Shown here: positions 11,958-22,590 of the stretch, piece after piece
Layout: each line of letters starts with the position of its first letter
Numbering within the stretch: position 1 is the stretch's first letter
Assembly (NCBI GenBank): GCA_009741485.1
Contig: CM019229.1
Span: forward strand, 1,387,440 to 1,451,439
Source: Malurus cyaneus samueli
Lineage: Eukaryota > Chordata > Aves > Passeriformes > Maluridae
Reading direction: 5' to 3'
DNA: 64,000 nt
The notes under the pieces: model-generated
The model's database searches: none
Seen by the model: the letters and a program-made list of their open reading frames with translations, nothing else
Told to the model about the DNA's origin: nothing
Translations under genes and position numbers: made by a program

Positions 11958-12798
11958 GTCCTGGTGTGATTTCTTTGCTTCTAACAGCTGCTTCCAGAGA
12001 CTTTTTGAGGCCATGGGGAGGAGCAGCCACTATCTGCAAAACAGATCAGCAGCAAGGCTACCTTCTGTCTCCCTGATTAAGGAATGGGGGATATTTTGGG
12101 GACTGTAAGCCTGGAAAAGCAGGAAGGGAGGAGTTGGATTGGGAACACGGGGCTGACACGGAGCAGCATTGGAGGTGGTGGAGCTGAGATCTCTGCCCCC
12201 AAATCCATCAGGGGAAGAGTCACCCCAGGTCTGGGTCTGGGTCTGGATGGGGATGGCCTAGGGTGTCCCTGGAAGAGGGTGGGTTGTGACCTTCCCCGCT
12301 GGAATGAGGGGCATTTACAGAGCCAACACTTCCTCAGCCACATGTGTGAGCCCCGAGCAGCTCCTCCACATTTCTGGGCAAACAACAGCCCCATGCTCAG
12401 CAGGTCCTTGGAGACAGGAGGGAGAAAAACTCTCAGGATGGCTTTTTTCCCCCATGGAAAAACTTTTTATTTCCATTCTGACATTACCCTGGAAAGGGCC
12501 TGGTTTAAAAAGCAACCATCCCCACACTGAAAATGTTCTTGTTTGAAAAGATCATGTCAAGAGAAAGCCTATTCCAGCCCAGGGAGGAGATGGACTGTGC
12601 CCCTCATCTCACTGCCCTCCCCCAGCCCAAGGATTGCAAACCCAAATTTAGATTCTAAATAAAAATTTAGGGAGTTTAGAACAGGAACAACAAGAAAAGT
12701 TTCTAAATGTTTTGTCAAAACTTCTGGTTTCTTGTACTGGGTCAAATCTCAGGAAGCCAGCAGATGCATTTGGGCTGTTCAGGGCCCCAACAAAGATT
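11958..12798. other. Intergenic sequence, no gene seen
   Basis: Unique sequence without recognised gene or repeat, apart from a short GGTCTGGGTCTGGGTCTGG run at 12,230. Confidence 0.4.
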
Positions 12799-13196
12799 AT
12801 TGAATCCCAGAGTTATAGAAAGGTTTGGTTGGAGGGGACATTAGGGATTATCCTGTGCCATCCCCTGCCATGGGCAGGGACATCTCCCACTGTCCCAGGC
12901 TGCTCCCAGCCCCAATGTCCAGCCTGGCCTTGGGCACTGCCAGGGATCCAGGGACAGCCACAGCTTCTCTGGGCACCCTGTGCCAGGGCTCCCCACCCTC
13001 CCAGGGAACAATTCCTTCCCAATATCCCATCCATCCCTGCCCTCTGGCAGTGGAAGCCATTCCCTGTGTCCTGTCCCTCCATCCCTTGTCCCCAGTCCCT
13101 CTCCAGCTCTCCTGGAGCCCCTTTAGGCCTGGAAGGGGCTCTGAGCTCTCCCTGGAGCGGTGTCCCATCTCTCCCAGCCTGGCTCCAGAGCAGATT
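12799..13196 (-). repeat. CR1 LINE 3' fragment
   Basis: Starts in the reversed 3' end (GAAAGGTTTGGTTGGAGGGG) and continues through CCATGGGCAGGGACATC, GCTTCTCTGGGCACCCTG and TCTCCCTGGAGCGG. Reverse orientation. A close relative of the copies at 3.4 and 34.3 kb. Confidence 0.9.
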
Positions 13197-15087
13197 TCCC
13201 TGGGTTGAAGGACACCCCAAGCCTGAGAAGAAGAACAGAACCCGGATCTGCCACAGCCTTGAACCTTGAACCAGAACTGCAGAGGATGGGGAGCAGCCCC
13301 TCAGGCAGGGCAGGACTGAGCACTGCCCTGCACCTGGCCAAGTGCTGATCTCATATTCCTGTCATGATTTAACCTGGGACTGGCTCCAAGGGCAATTTTC
13401 AATTTACAGATGAAGGTCTCAGAGTTGCTGGTGCCTTTTCCACAGCAGTGGATGCTCAATTGCACAAGGGGAGCATAGACAGTCAAAAGGCATTTCCCAG
13501 GATGAGCAAAGGAAATGTCTCAGATGCTTGTGGTGCACTGTCAGGTGTGAGAGCGGAACATAAAGACACTTCTGCTGCATTTTCTAGGGGGAAAAAAATG
13601 CTCTTCAAACTCCCTTTTGTTGCTAAGAAATAGCAAAACAGGAAAATAAGCAAAGGAACAGTGCAGGAGCACAAATGTGCAGCACAGTCCGTCATCCATG
13701 GACACACTCCTGACAGCCGGTTCAATTCCATTGTTTTCTGTGTCTAAAACAATCCTTTTGTGGGACAAAAGCTCCGTGTATGACCAGTTATGTATTAAAT
13801 ACTCTTTGGAGAGAATAATAGAGGACCTGGCCAAAATATTCATCCTTTTATTTGTGGTTACTGACATCTCAAACCATGAGGATTTCAAAGCATTTCATGT
13901 GGCTCATTACAACTTAGCTAAGAAGGAAATCATTTATTGTCGAATTATTTCCAAGGAAAGAAGCAGCTCTAGGAAGAGTTGAGAATGTGAGAAGAGCTTC
14001 CACCATATGGTTTGAATCCTGAGGATGATTCATTGCTTGCCACCAAAATTTTAATTTTCAAAGCCAAAAATTAAAAGCAGGGGGGGGAAGGCTGAATATT
14101 TGCTCCCAAGTTCTCAACTCACACATGTAAAACAGCAAAGTGTGGTGTAAATGCATTGTGTTGAGTAAGAGAAGTTGATGAATTCCTTCCCCTAGCAAAG
14201 GGCTGGAGAGTTGCAGAGCATTTGGGATCTTTTTCCTATTAAATACAAAGAAATGTTGAGGCAGTCCATCATAAAATGGCCCTCTCTTCCTGAATTATCC
14301 CAGGGAATTCAGCAGGAATAGCCCAGCTGAAGTTTTCATATTCTTTAATGCAATACAGATGGCAAAAGAGATGGAAAGTGCCTGGTATGCAAGTGCTGAA
14401 GGCTTTCAATGGTCATTTAAAAATGTATAATAATGCTTTAAAAATGAGCCTTCATTAATCTTTGCATGCCAAAATGTATAACATGCATCCACTGAAGTGA
14501 AAATTACAACCAAGGACTGACAACAAATTCCTTGGCTGTAAATGCTGACCTTCTCCAGAAGAAAAACCACAACAGTGCAGAGCAGAATCAGCAGAAATGG
14601 AGTTTGTTTGTTTGCATGGCTGTGTTATCTTGCAGACACCTGACTTCACAGGGAGTTCAGCACGTGACACTCACTTGACCTGAATCAATCATTTCCTCTG
14701 AAATCCACGCTGACTTCTCATCACAAACATCACAAAAGTGGTGAATTTTTAGGGCAGCCTTGCTGTGTATCAGACTGAGCATGCACATGTTTTAGGGGGT
14801 TGGATTATGGAAGGGTCTGGCTGTGAAAATGCAAATCCCAGCTCTCTCTGTTGCTCCAAACCTCCTGGATCTCCTGCAGCTGTCAGGGATGTGTCCATGT
14901 GTGCCAGGTTTAAGCAGATTCGGACAGGCTGCAACCTCCTGATAAACCCTGATTAACCCAAATTAACATCATTTGTCCACACGAAGTGTTTGATGGCTTG
15001 ACAAACAAAATGAAAATACAAGAGGAATGGAAGCCTCATTGTCCTCCTGCCATGAGATTTTTAAATGAAGCACCAAAGGTTCTTGTG
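13197..15087. other. AT-rich unique sequence, possible conserved non-coding DNA
   Basis: From about 13,340 to 14,720 the sequence is AT-rich and free of recognisable repeats, unlike its G/C-rich surroundings. Short open frames at 13,677-13,982 (+) and 13,541-13,888 (-) lack any family signature. Segments such as 14,420-14,480 (TTTAAAAATGAGCCTTCATT, TAATCTTTGCATGCC) look like enhancer-type conserved elements. Confidence 0.4.
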
Positions 15088-15290
15088 TCCCCAGAGGGTG
15101 CTGGCACTGCCCAGTTTCCCCAGGGAATGGTCCCGGCCCCGAGGCTGCCAGAGCTCCAGGAGCGTTTGGACAGCGCTGCCAGGGATGACAGGGTGGGGCT
15201 GTTGGGGGGGTCTGTGTGGGGATGGGATTTGATGATCCTGGGGGGTCCCTCCAGCTCAGGATATTCTGTGATTCCATGATTCCATAATGG
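15088..15290 (+). repeat. CR1 LINE 3' fragment (second subfamily)
   Basis: Ends GGGTCCCTCCAGCTCAGGAT, then ATTCTGTGATTCCATGATTCC, a CR1 3' terminus with its short tandem tail. Forward orientation. The body resembles the reversed copy at 20.3 kb rather than the 3.4 kb type. Confidence 0.85.
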
Positions 15291-15711
15291 GTACGAGGGC
15301 CATAAAGGTGCCCTGAGAGCCCTTCCAAACACCCCCTCCCCAATGTGCCCATGGCAGCTGTCCCTTAAACCAGCCCAGCACCTCCAAACTGCATTTCCCA
15401 CCCCAGATCACATCACAGAGGGTGCAGCAACCCCAGTGGGGTGTGTGGGACCTCAGAGCCCTGTCCTTGGCTGGAGCAGCTGCCACTGGTGCAGCCACCC
15501 ACGGTACACGGGCTGCCCTGCGGAAAATTGTCGGGGATTGGAGAAACTGATTCACCCCTCTCCTGTTGGTACCCAACTGTCCCCTTGGTGCTCCTGGGGT
15601 CACAGCTGTGCCAGTGCCCCTGCACCCTGGGACACCAAGCCAGGTCCCAGCTGCCATTGGGGCTGCGTGGGGCCCGTGGGATCCCCACGGGGGACATCCC
15701 AGAGATGCCAC

Positions 15712-15992
15712 CACTGCCCTGCCCTGCTGTCCTCCCTCCCTGCCTTGCTGTCCCCCCTACCCGGCCCTGTTGCTCCCCACTGCTCTGCCCTGCTGTCCCC
15801 CCTGCTTTGCCCTGCTGTTCCCCCTGCCCTGCCCTGCTGTCCCCTCTGCCCTGCCCTGCTGTCCCCCCTGCTCTGCTGTCCCTCTGCCCACCCTGCTGTC
15901 CCCTTTGCTTTGCCCTGCTGTCCCCCCTGCCCTGCTGTCCCCCTGCCCTGCTGTCCCCGCTGCTCTGCTGTTCCCCCCTGCTTTGCCCTGCT
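15712..15992. repeat. CTGTCCCC/CTGCCCTG minisatellite
   Basis: About 280 bases of units of 17-24 bases built from GCCCTGCTGTCCCCCCTG with variable length. Long proline-, cysteine- and leucine-rich frames across it are repeat artefacts. Confidence 0.9.
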
Positions 15993-18114
15993 GTCCCCTC
16001 ATCCCGGCCCCTGTTTCGGGGCTGCCTGGTTCAGAGCAGACCCCAGCCCCGCTGCGGAGCTGCCGTGCGGGGCCGGTTCCTGCTCTGTGCAGGGTAATTC
16101 AATATCAGCCCGGGTTGGCGAGGAGCCCGGCGGCACCGCGAGCGAGACAGGCTCCGCTCGGCTTTATTAGCGCCTTTCTTGATCCCAGCAATCTCTTCCC
16201 TAGGAAAAAGAAACAGCACGGGGCAAACCCACTGGAGCTGCATTTGTCCTTCGGCTTTGGTGCCTGGACTCCTAGCCCTTGTGCCAGTGAGCTGGCCCCG
16301 AGCTCGCCCCCAGGACGGGCAGCTCCGGCTCCTCTCTGCCTGCCTTTGGGGAGGGGAAGCCGAGGAGCGCCTAAATAAAGCAAATCGTAATGGGTTAAAA
16401 GAGCTTAATTGGGTTGTTTTTTGTTGTTTTGTTTTGCTTTCTTCTTGTGGTGTTTTCTTTGTTGTGGTGGTGTTTTCTTGGTTTTCTCGCAGTGGAGAAA
16501 GCGAGGATGCAACAAACCCTGTGTGCTCAGACCTCACCTCGTTAGAGCTGGGGAACAGAAATAATTACAGTGACTTAGACGGAGAATATGTGGAATCAGT
16601 AAAAATCTCAGGGAAATAAGCTTTATTTTAATAATTTGCGCAGATTCCTGTAAATTCAGGAGAAGCCAGGTATCCTGTACTCACAGAAACGTTCCTGCTG
16701 TTGTCCGTGACATCAGTCCTGGGCCTGGGCTGCCTGGGAGCTGTGCTGTGCTCCAGCAGATGTAACCTTTGCACCAGGGTGATGTTTGGTGGTTGTACTC
16801 TCCAGCTATTTCTGGAAGTGAATGCAATAATCTCCCACTCGGATGTGACTGTCTCCAGCATAAACAAATCCAGGCCAGCCCTGCACCATGGACCCACTGT
16901 CTGGAAATATCATCATGGAGGATGTTTACTCAACTCCTTCCAATTCTTTTTTTTTTTCATTCTTTGCTTTGTTTGCAGTCAAACTCGATTTTTTTAATAT
17001 ACATTTCTCCTAACCCAAATGTCTTTACTCTGTCATTTCAGCATCTCTTGCTCCAGAATTTGGGGGACAGCCAACCTCCTTCACTGGAACCAGTTTCCAT
17101 TTGGGATGTGACATCCTTCCAAGCTGCCATAAAGTCAGAGTGTGTGTTCTATACACAGAACCAGCACGCAGAGCGTGTGTTGTCCTTGGCATCGTGGCAC
17201 TGTCACAGCCATCCACACCCACCCTCCCCTGGAAACACAGCAGCATCCCACCACACAGTCTGGGTGACCTCTCACTGCTTAGGGGACATTTCTCCTCCAT
17301 GTGAGACAGGGGGTCTCCATGGAGTGAATCTCAATGTCCTGGCAGCCTCCCAGTGCTGATGTGGGGCTGTTGGGGGTGACAGAGAATCATCTTTGGTTGG
17401 CTTTTGATGGCCCTGAGGATGTGGGGCAGGCCCACAGGGACGTCCCCATCTGACCATCAGCCTCCTCTGAGGGCAGTGGAGAGCAAACCAGCCCTGAGCT
17501 GTAAATTCAAGGGATGAGATGAACTCAAAGAGATTACAGGAGAAATCTGCCCTCAGCCAGAGGGCATTGAGTGGGATAATCCCCTCTGGGATGGGAGTGA
17601 TGCTCCTAAAACCCACAAGTGCTCACAGCTCTGAAGGAATTCCTGCTCCAGGGTTGGATATTGCTAGATGTGGTGGAGTCCAGGCTGGGGAAGGGCATTT
17701 CCTTAGAGGAAAAAAAAAAAGTGTATTTTGGAGATAGACTGATTTAGGCCTGCTTGGATTAAACCTCTGGAGATCAGTGGGACACTGAACTCCCCTCCTG
17801 TCCACACTGCATGGGGCAGCCTGGGAACCACCATGGCTGCTCTTCAATGGTGAACCATCCCCTGGAGATCACTGCAGGGCCCAGGTCCCAGCTGGGCACC
17901 ACACCCAGCTTGGCCATGACCCTCCTGTCTCCCTGTCACCAGGAGTTTGTTCACTCCAAAGTCGAAAATCAAAGATGAAATCTTCCAGGCAGGATTGGTT
18001 CAGATAAACATATGGACACTGGTGGAAGCAGCTCCAGCTGAGGTGAATCACACCCGGAGACCAAGGCAGACCATCAAGGAAAGAGGGAATGGCCTCAAGG
18101 TGCTCCAGGGTAGG
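15993..18114. other. Intergenic sequence with a moderate CpG patch
   Basis: 16,020-16,380 is moderately CpG-rich (GCGGAGCTGCCGTGCGGGGC) and is followed by a GT-rich tract at 16,405-16,500. No exon with good splice sites and family resemblance was found. The rest is unique. Confidence 0.4.
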
Positions 18115-18335
18115 TGTAGTTCTGATATTAGGGGAAAATTCCCAGTGGAAAGCAGGGTCAGAAATTGGAACTGGCTGCTCAGGGCAATGATGGGTGCATC
18201 ATCCTTGGAGGGGTTTAAAAGAAGTGTGAATGTGGCACTTGGGGACATCATCATTAGCACTTGGCATTGCTGAGGGAGAATTGGACTCATGATCCTAGAG
18301 GCCTTTTCCAAGCTCAGTTCTGTGATTATCAGAGT
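18115..18335 (+). repeat. Older CR1 LINE 3' fragment
   Basis: Contains GGGCAATGATGGGTGCATCA, TTGGAGGGGTTTAAAA and AGAGGCCTTTTCCAAGCTCA, then TTCTGTGATT. The order is that of a CR1 3' end but more diverged than the other copies. Confidence 0.7.
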
Positions 18336-20333
18336 ACCCTCAGCCCCCTTTGCTTAGCCAAGCTCCACTCCTGACTCTGGAAGAATCCCCATCCTTCAGT
18401 ATGCCCTGGAAATCAGAGCTGAGGGCTGCATTTGAACCCCACATAAGTTTTTTTTCACCACCTCTCTCCCCCTAAGCAGCAATTCCCACCAAATGTCCTA
18501 CAAAGCTCCATGTGTGCTGGGATCTGCTCCCACTGAGGAATAACCCTGTGTGGAGGAAGGAGTCAGAACAGGGACCGGGTTAATTTGGAGTGCGCCCTCC
18601 CAGCCCAGCGTCACGGCAGCGGATGTTGGGTATTTTTGTCCTGCTTCCTCAGAGATATTTTTAGCGGCTCAAGTGACTTGTGGCAATTCCCTGAGGCCAG
18701 AATGATTCACAGGGTTTGGAGACTGCTGGATGGCTCCTCGGGAAGGGACCGTCATCCTGCTGAAATCAGGAGCTGCTTTCAAAGACAGAAGGACTTTGAA
18801 AAATGGAGCAGGATTTCCAGAATGAGGTTTTTGGCCTGGCTACACTGGAGCTGTGGAATTTTCAGATTATTATATCATGGGGGGAGGGATTTATTTTATC
18901 TGGTGCTGGTGAAAGGCAGTGATTAATCTCTCAGGCTGGGGGCAGGCAATGTGCAGAGCAAGACAGAGCTGTGGAAATTCCCTCTTCCCTGAGTCCCCAG
19001 CAGCTTTTAACCCTGCTATGGGCACCACCTGACATTTCTGCCCTGTCCTCCTCCACCGCAGCCTCTCTCTCCTCAGTGCACACCCATCCTTCTCCCCCAG
19101 ATCCCCAGACCATTATCTCTGATGTGCTGGACTTCCAAGCTTTTTTTGTGGACAAGTAGGTTTGTGAAGTTCAGCAGCCCAAGGGAGGTGGGGAACGGGG
19201 CTGTTTTCCTGATCCTCCCAATCCAGCTGCCCCTTCCCACTGGCACTCCTTAGTCCAAGGACTGCTTCCCTCTGGACTGATGAAAAGCAGAGGAAGGAAC
19301 CATTGATCCATGGGGAGATAGATGAGATGAGATGAGATGAGATGAGACGAGATGAGAGTGATTTGGGAGAAAGGTCCTTCCTTGCTCTTTCTCACTCCTT
19401 TGCTCAGAAAAGGTGCACGCCGCAGATGGCCTCCCACTGAATCCCTGTGAAGTGGTTTGGAAGGTTTTGATGTTTTTCTGTTGGAAAGCAGAGAAGGTTG
19501 CCTGCCCAGCCTGTCGTGGTCAGGGCAGCAGTTGTCCAGCCTGTCTAGCAGCTCATTCCCAGAGAGCATCCTCTGGACTACAGAGCATGGGAATGATCCA
19601 AATGGGCAAGAGCAGCATGAGCAGAGACCAGAGAAGGTCCCTGTGTCCCCAATTCCCACAGAGCAGAGCCAGAAGCGCTGCTGCCAACGGCTGTAGGAAC
19701 ACCTTGGGAAGAGGGGAGAATCAGGGAGCTCCTGGCAGGAAGAACCAACAAAAGATGGAAAGCCCTGGGGGCAGGGACGGCAAGGAAAGACAGTCCTTGT
19801 TCAGAGCTGTCTGGATGGTGTGAGGCTCTGAAAGCCTCTTTGGGCTGCTCCCAGACTTCCAGGCTCAGTCCCCAGTTCCCCGTGTCATGTGGGATCTGCT
19901 GGGCTCCAGACAGCCCCGGCAGCAGCGCTCTGGAAGCAGAGCCAGACAATGCCTGGCTGCTCTCGTGTGGGCACTGGCAGAGACTGAAACTGTCCTGGCT
20001 GCAGGGTAGCTCCTGATCCCTCCTGAGGTATTTCTGCCATGGACAGGAGCCAGAGGGATCATGTGCTGGGGATTCAGCTCCCAGCCCCTGCCATCCCAGC
20101 CCTGGGCACGGCTCACAGGCTCTGGGGATCATTCATGGCACAGCAGCCGAGCCCAGCGGCAGCATCAGAAGCAAACGCTGAGGCTGGGACCTCCCTCCCC
20201 GTGGCCAGCACTGCCCAGAAGTGGCCACCAGCTTCTGCAAGCCTTGTCTGGCTTGGGACTCAGCCTTGATCCAGCCTCGCAGAGTAGAGAAGGGGCAGTG
20301 AGCACACAAGCTAGGTCTACTTTGGGGTGAGCA
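18336..20333. other. Intergenic sequence, no gene seen
   Basis: Unique apart from a GATGA pentanucleotide run at 19,319-19,354. 18,570-18,930 has no repeat signature and contains AT-rich motifs (AGATATTTTTAGCGG, GATTATTATATCATGG) of possible regulatory interest. Confidence 0.4.
19319..19354. repeat. (GATGA)n microsatellite
   Basis: Seven units of GATGA with one GACGA variant. Confidence 0.9.
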
Positions 20334-21010
20334 CAGAATCACAGAACCGTAGAACATCCTGAGCTGGAAGGGACCCACTGGGATTGTTGGAGTCCTGGCA
20401 CAGAGAACCCCCCAACAAACTCACCCCGGGCATCCCTGGCAGCGCTGTCCAAACGCTCCTGGAGCTTTGGCAGCCTCGGGCCGGGACCATTCCCTGGGGA
20501 GCCTGGGCAGTGCCAGCACCCTCTGGGGACAGAAGACCTTTCCCTGATCTCCAGCTGCCCTGGCCCAGCTCCAGCCGTTCCCTGGTTCCAGTCCCTGTCC
20601 CAGAGCAGAGATCAGAGCTGCCCCTCGGGAGGAGCTGCAGCCCTGGGGAGCTCTGAGCTCAATCTCTGCTCCAGCTGAACAATCCCAGTGCCTTCAGCAG
20701 CTCCTCCTGAGGCCCTTCCAGGTCCTTCACCATCCCCATGTCCATGCTTTGGACACTCTTCAGCAATTTCAGATCTTTTTCTTATTGTGGTGCCCAAGCT
20801 GCCCCCATGGCTTGAGGTGAGCCCATCCCAGCCCAGAGCAGAGCAGGACAATCCCTCCCCAGCCTGGCTGTCGATGTTGGGCCTCATCCCCCCAGGACAG
20901 GAAGGTGCTCCTGGCTCCAGGGCACTGCTGACTCTTGTCCAGCTGGCCATGGACCAGGACCCCCAGGTCCCTTTCCAGAGCATTCTCCATTCTGCCCATC
21001 CAATGGTTCT
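20334..21010 (-). repeat. CR1 LINE fragment, about 680 bp
   Basis: Starts CACAGAATCACAGAACCGTA, a reversed CR1 3' end, and extends through GAGCTGGAAGGGACCCACTG, AACAATCCCAGTGCCTTCAG and TGGACCAGGACCCCCAGGTC. Reverse orientation. The distal part may reach the 3' edge of the reverse-transcriptase-coding region, but it is decayed. Confidence 0.88.
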
Positions 21011-21957
21011 GTAAGTACTCACCCTGCAAGCAGCAATGCTCCTGCTCCTCATGCTGCTGAATTATCACATCTTGGCCCCAAAGCAGTGGGATGGTGCTGA
21101 AAGCATGGGGTGACAGTCCTGGGTTGCCAGAAGAAGGCTGCTTCCAGTCAGGAATGAAAACAAATCCCTCCTGCAACCCCTCCACCTGACAGACTGGGTG
21201 ACTGATCTATGGCTTCACTGTAAAGGCCGTACCTGCCCAGGTCTTACAGAAAAACTGCATTTTTCAGGTTGTACCCTGGAAAAGCAGTGGGCAGTGACAG
21301 GTGACTACAGCCTTGGGGACACCCTGGGGCCATCCCAGGCCTGTAGAAGATGTTTGTGGTGTTCAGCCAAGAGCTGGAGAAGCAGAAAGTGCTCCAAGTG
21401 CAGCGAAACTGGCCCTGGTGTGACCACCCCTAGCAGAAGGAGCTGCAGGAGCAGGGAGTGAACCAAGCCCTCCTGGAATGCTGCCAAGGTCCAGGTGCAG
21501 CCACAATGTGAGAAAGGGAGTGCCTGGGAAAATGGGATCCAGGATAAAATCTCACCACAGAGAAGCTGAGCTGTTCTGGGAGAAAGTTTCCCATCGGGAG
21601 TGTGGTCACAGCGGAACCAAAACTGTTCTTAGGAGCAGTCCAGAACTGAATGACTGATTGCTAATTTCTCCTTTGTGGCAGAGCAGCTTCATTTTGAGCT
21701 CATGGGCTGTGCATTTCAGAGCTTTAAATGAATGGTTTCACAATAATAACAATGTCCTAACTCCACAGCAGCATAGCACATTGGATCTGATGCTCTGGGT
21801 GTAGGTTAAACAGGAATGCATTAACATTTATGTTTGGATGCTAGCAGAATGAAATAACCTGGTGTTACTGAGTGGAAATCCGTTCTCATCTGTTCTGGGG
21901 TAAATGCCAAAAAATTTGGGGTTTTCCTTCAGATTTTCAGTCTGGGATGGGATGGGA
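21011..21957. other. Intergenic sequence, no gene seen
   Basis: Unique sequence, becoming AT-rich after 21,640. No recognisable gene. Confidence 0.4.
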
Positions 21958-22040
21958 GAAAGAATAGAATAGAATAGAATAGAATAGAATAGAATAGAAT
22001 AGAATAGAATAGAATAGAATAGAATAGAATAGAATAGAAT
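21958..22040. repeat. (AGAAT)16 pentanucleotide microsatellite
   Basis: Perfect AGAAT repeats for about 80 bases with no interruptions, so it is probably polymorphic. Confidence 0.97.
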
Positions 22041-22459
22041 AGGCATGGGCACTGCACATTTTGTACACCTTTTCTTTACTGCAGCTTTACCAATTAAAGC
22101 AAAATGAACACCATAATGCCATAAAATATAGGAAACATCTAGAAGAGGAATTATGAAATCATTTCCTCTTGATGTAACTAAGTACCCCATTCCTCTCAGT
22201 GAAACTGCTTGTAATTTTTGTCTAATTACGCAGCTTTTCATGCTGTTAATGTGTGATCCTACACATTATATCCTATATATGTTGAACATCCTACCAGGGC
22301 TCTGACTTGTTACTGCTTTTGATGTGGGAATCTTTTCTCTTTCTTTTGAAAATGAATAACTGTAATTCCATGGTTGGGTTGATGTACAGATCCTAAATAT
22401 TTATGTATTTCAACAGTAGTACTTTCTGTTTCCCAAACTTTACATCATTGCCAGTATGG
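22041..22459. other. AT-rich unique sequence
   Basis: Follows the pentanucleotide array. No gene or known repeat recognised. Confidence 0.4.
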
Positions 22460-22590
22460 ACGGGGTCAGGCTGGATGGGGTTTGGAGCACCCTGGGACAG
22501 TGGAAGGTGTCCCTGCCATGGCAGGGGTGGCACTGAATGGGCTTTATGGTCCTTTCCAACCCAAGTCCAGGATTCCATGCTGTGATACTG
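22460..22590 (+). repeat. CR1 LINE 3' fragment, very short
   Basis: GGTCAGGCTGGATGGGGTTT, CCATGGCAGGGGTGGCACTG and GGTCCTTTCCAACCCAAGTC: the last 130 bases of a forward CR1. Confidence 0.88.

Noticed and set aside
13541..13982. Overlapping 115-residue minus and 101-residue plus frames in AT-rich DNA
   Set aside because: No family motif, no splice context, and both strands are open over the same bases.
15343..16378. Cysteine/proline-rich frames of 200-275 residues
   Set aside because: They run through the CTGTCCCC minisatellite and end without gene-like context.
16020..16380. Possible first exon of a neighbouring gene such as ZNF618
   Set aside because: Moderate CpG content only. I found no matching N-terminal protein sequence or convincing donor site.
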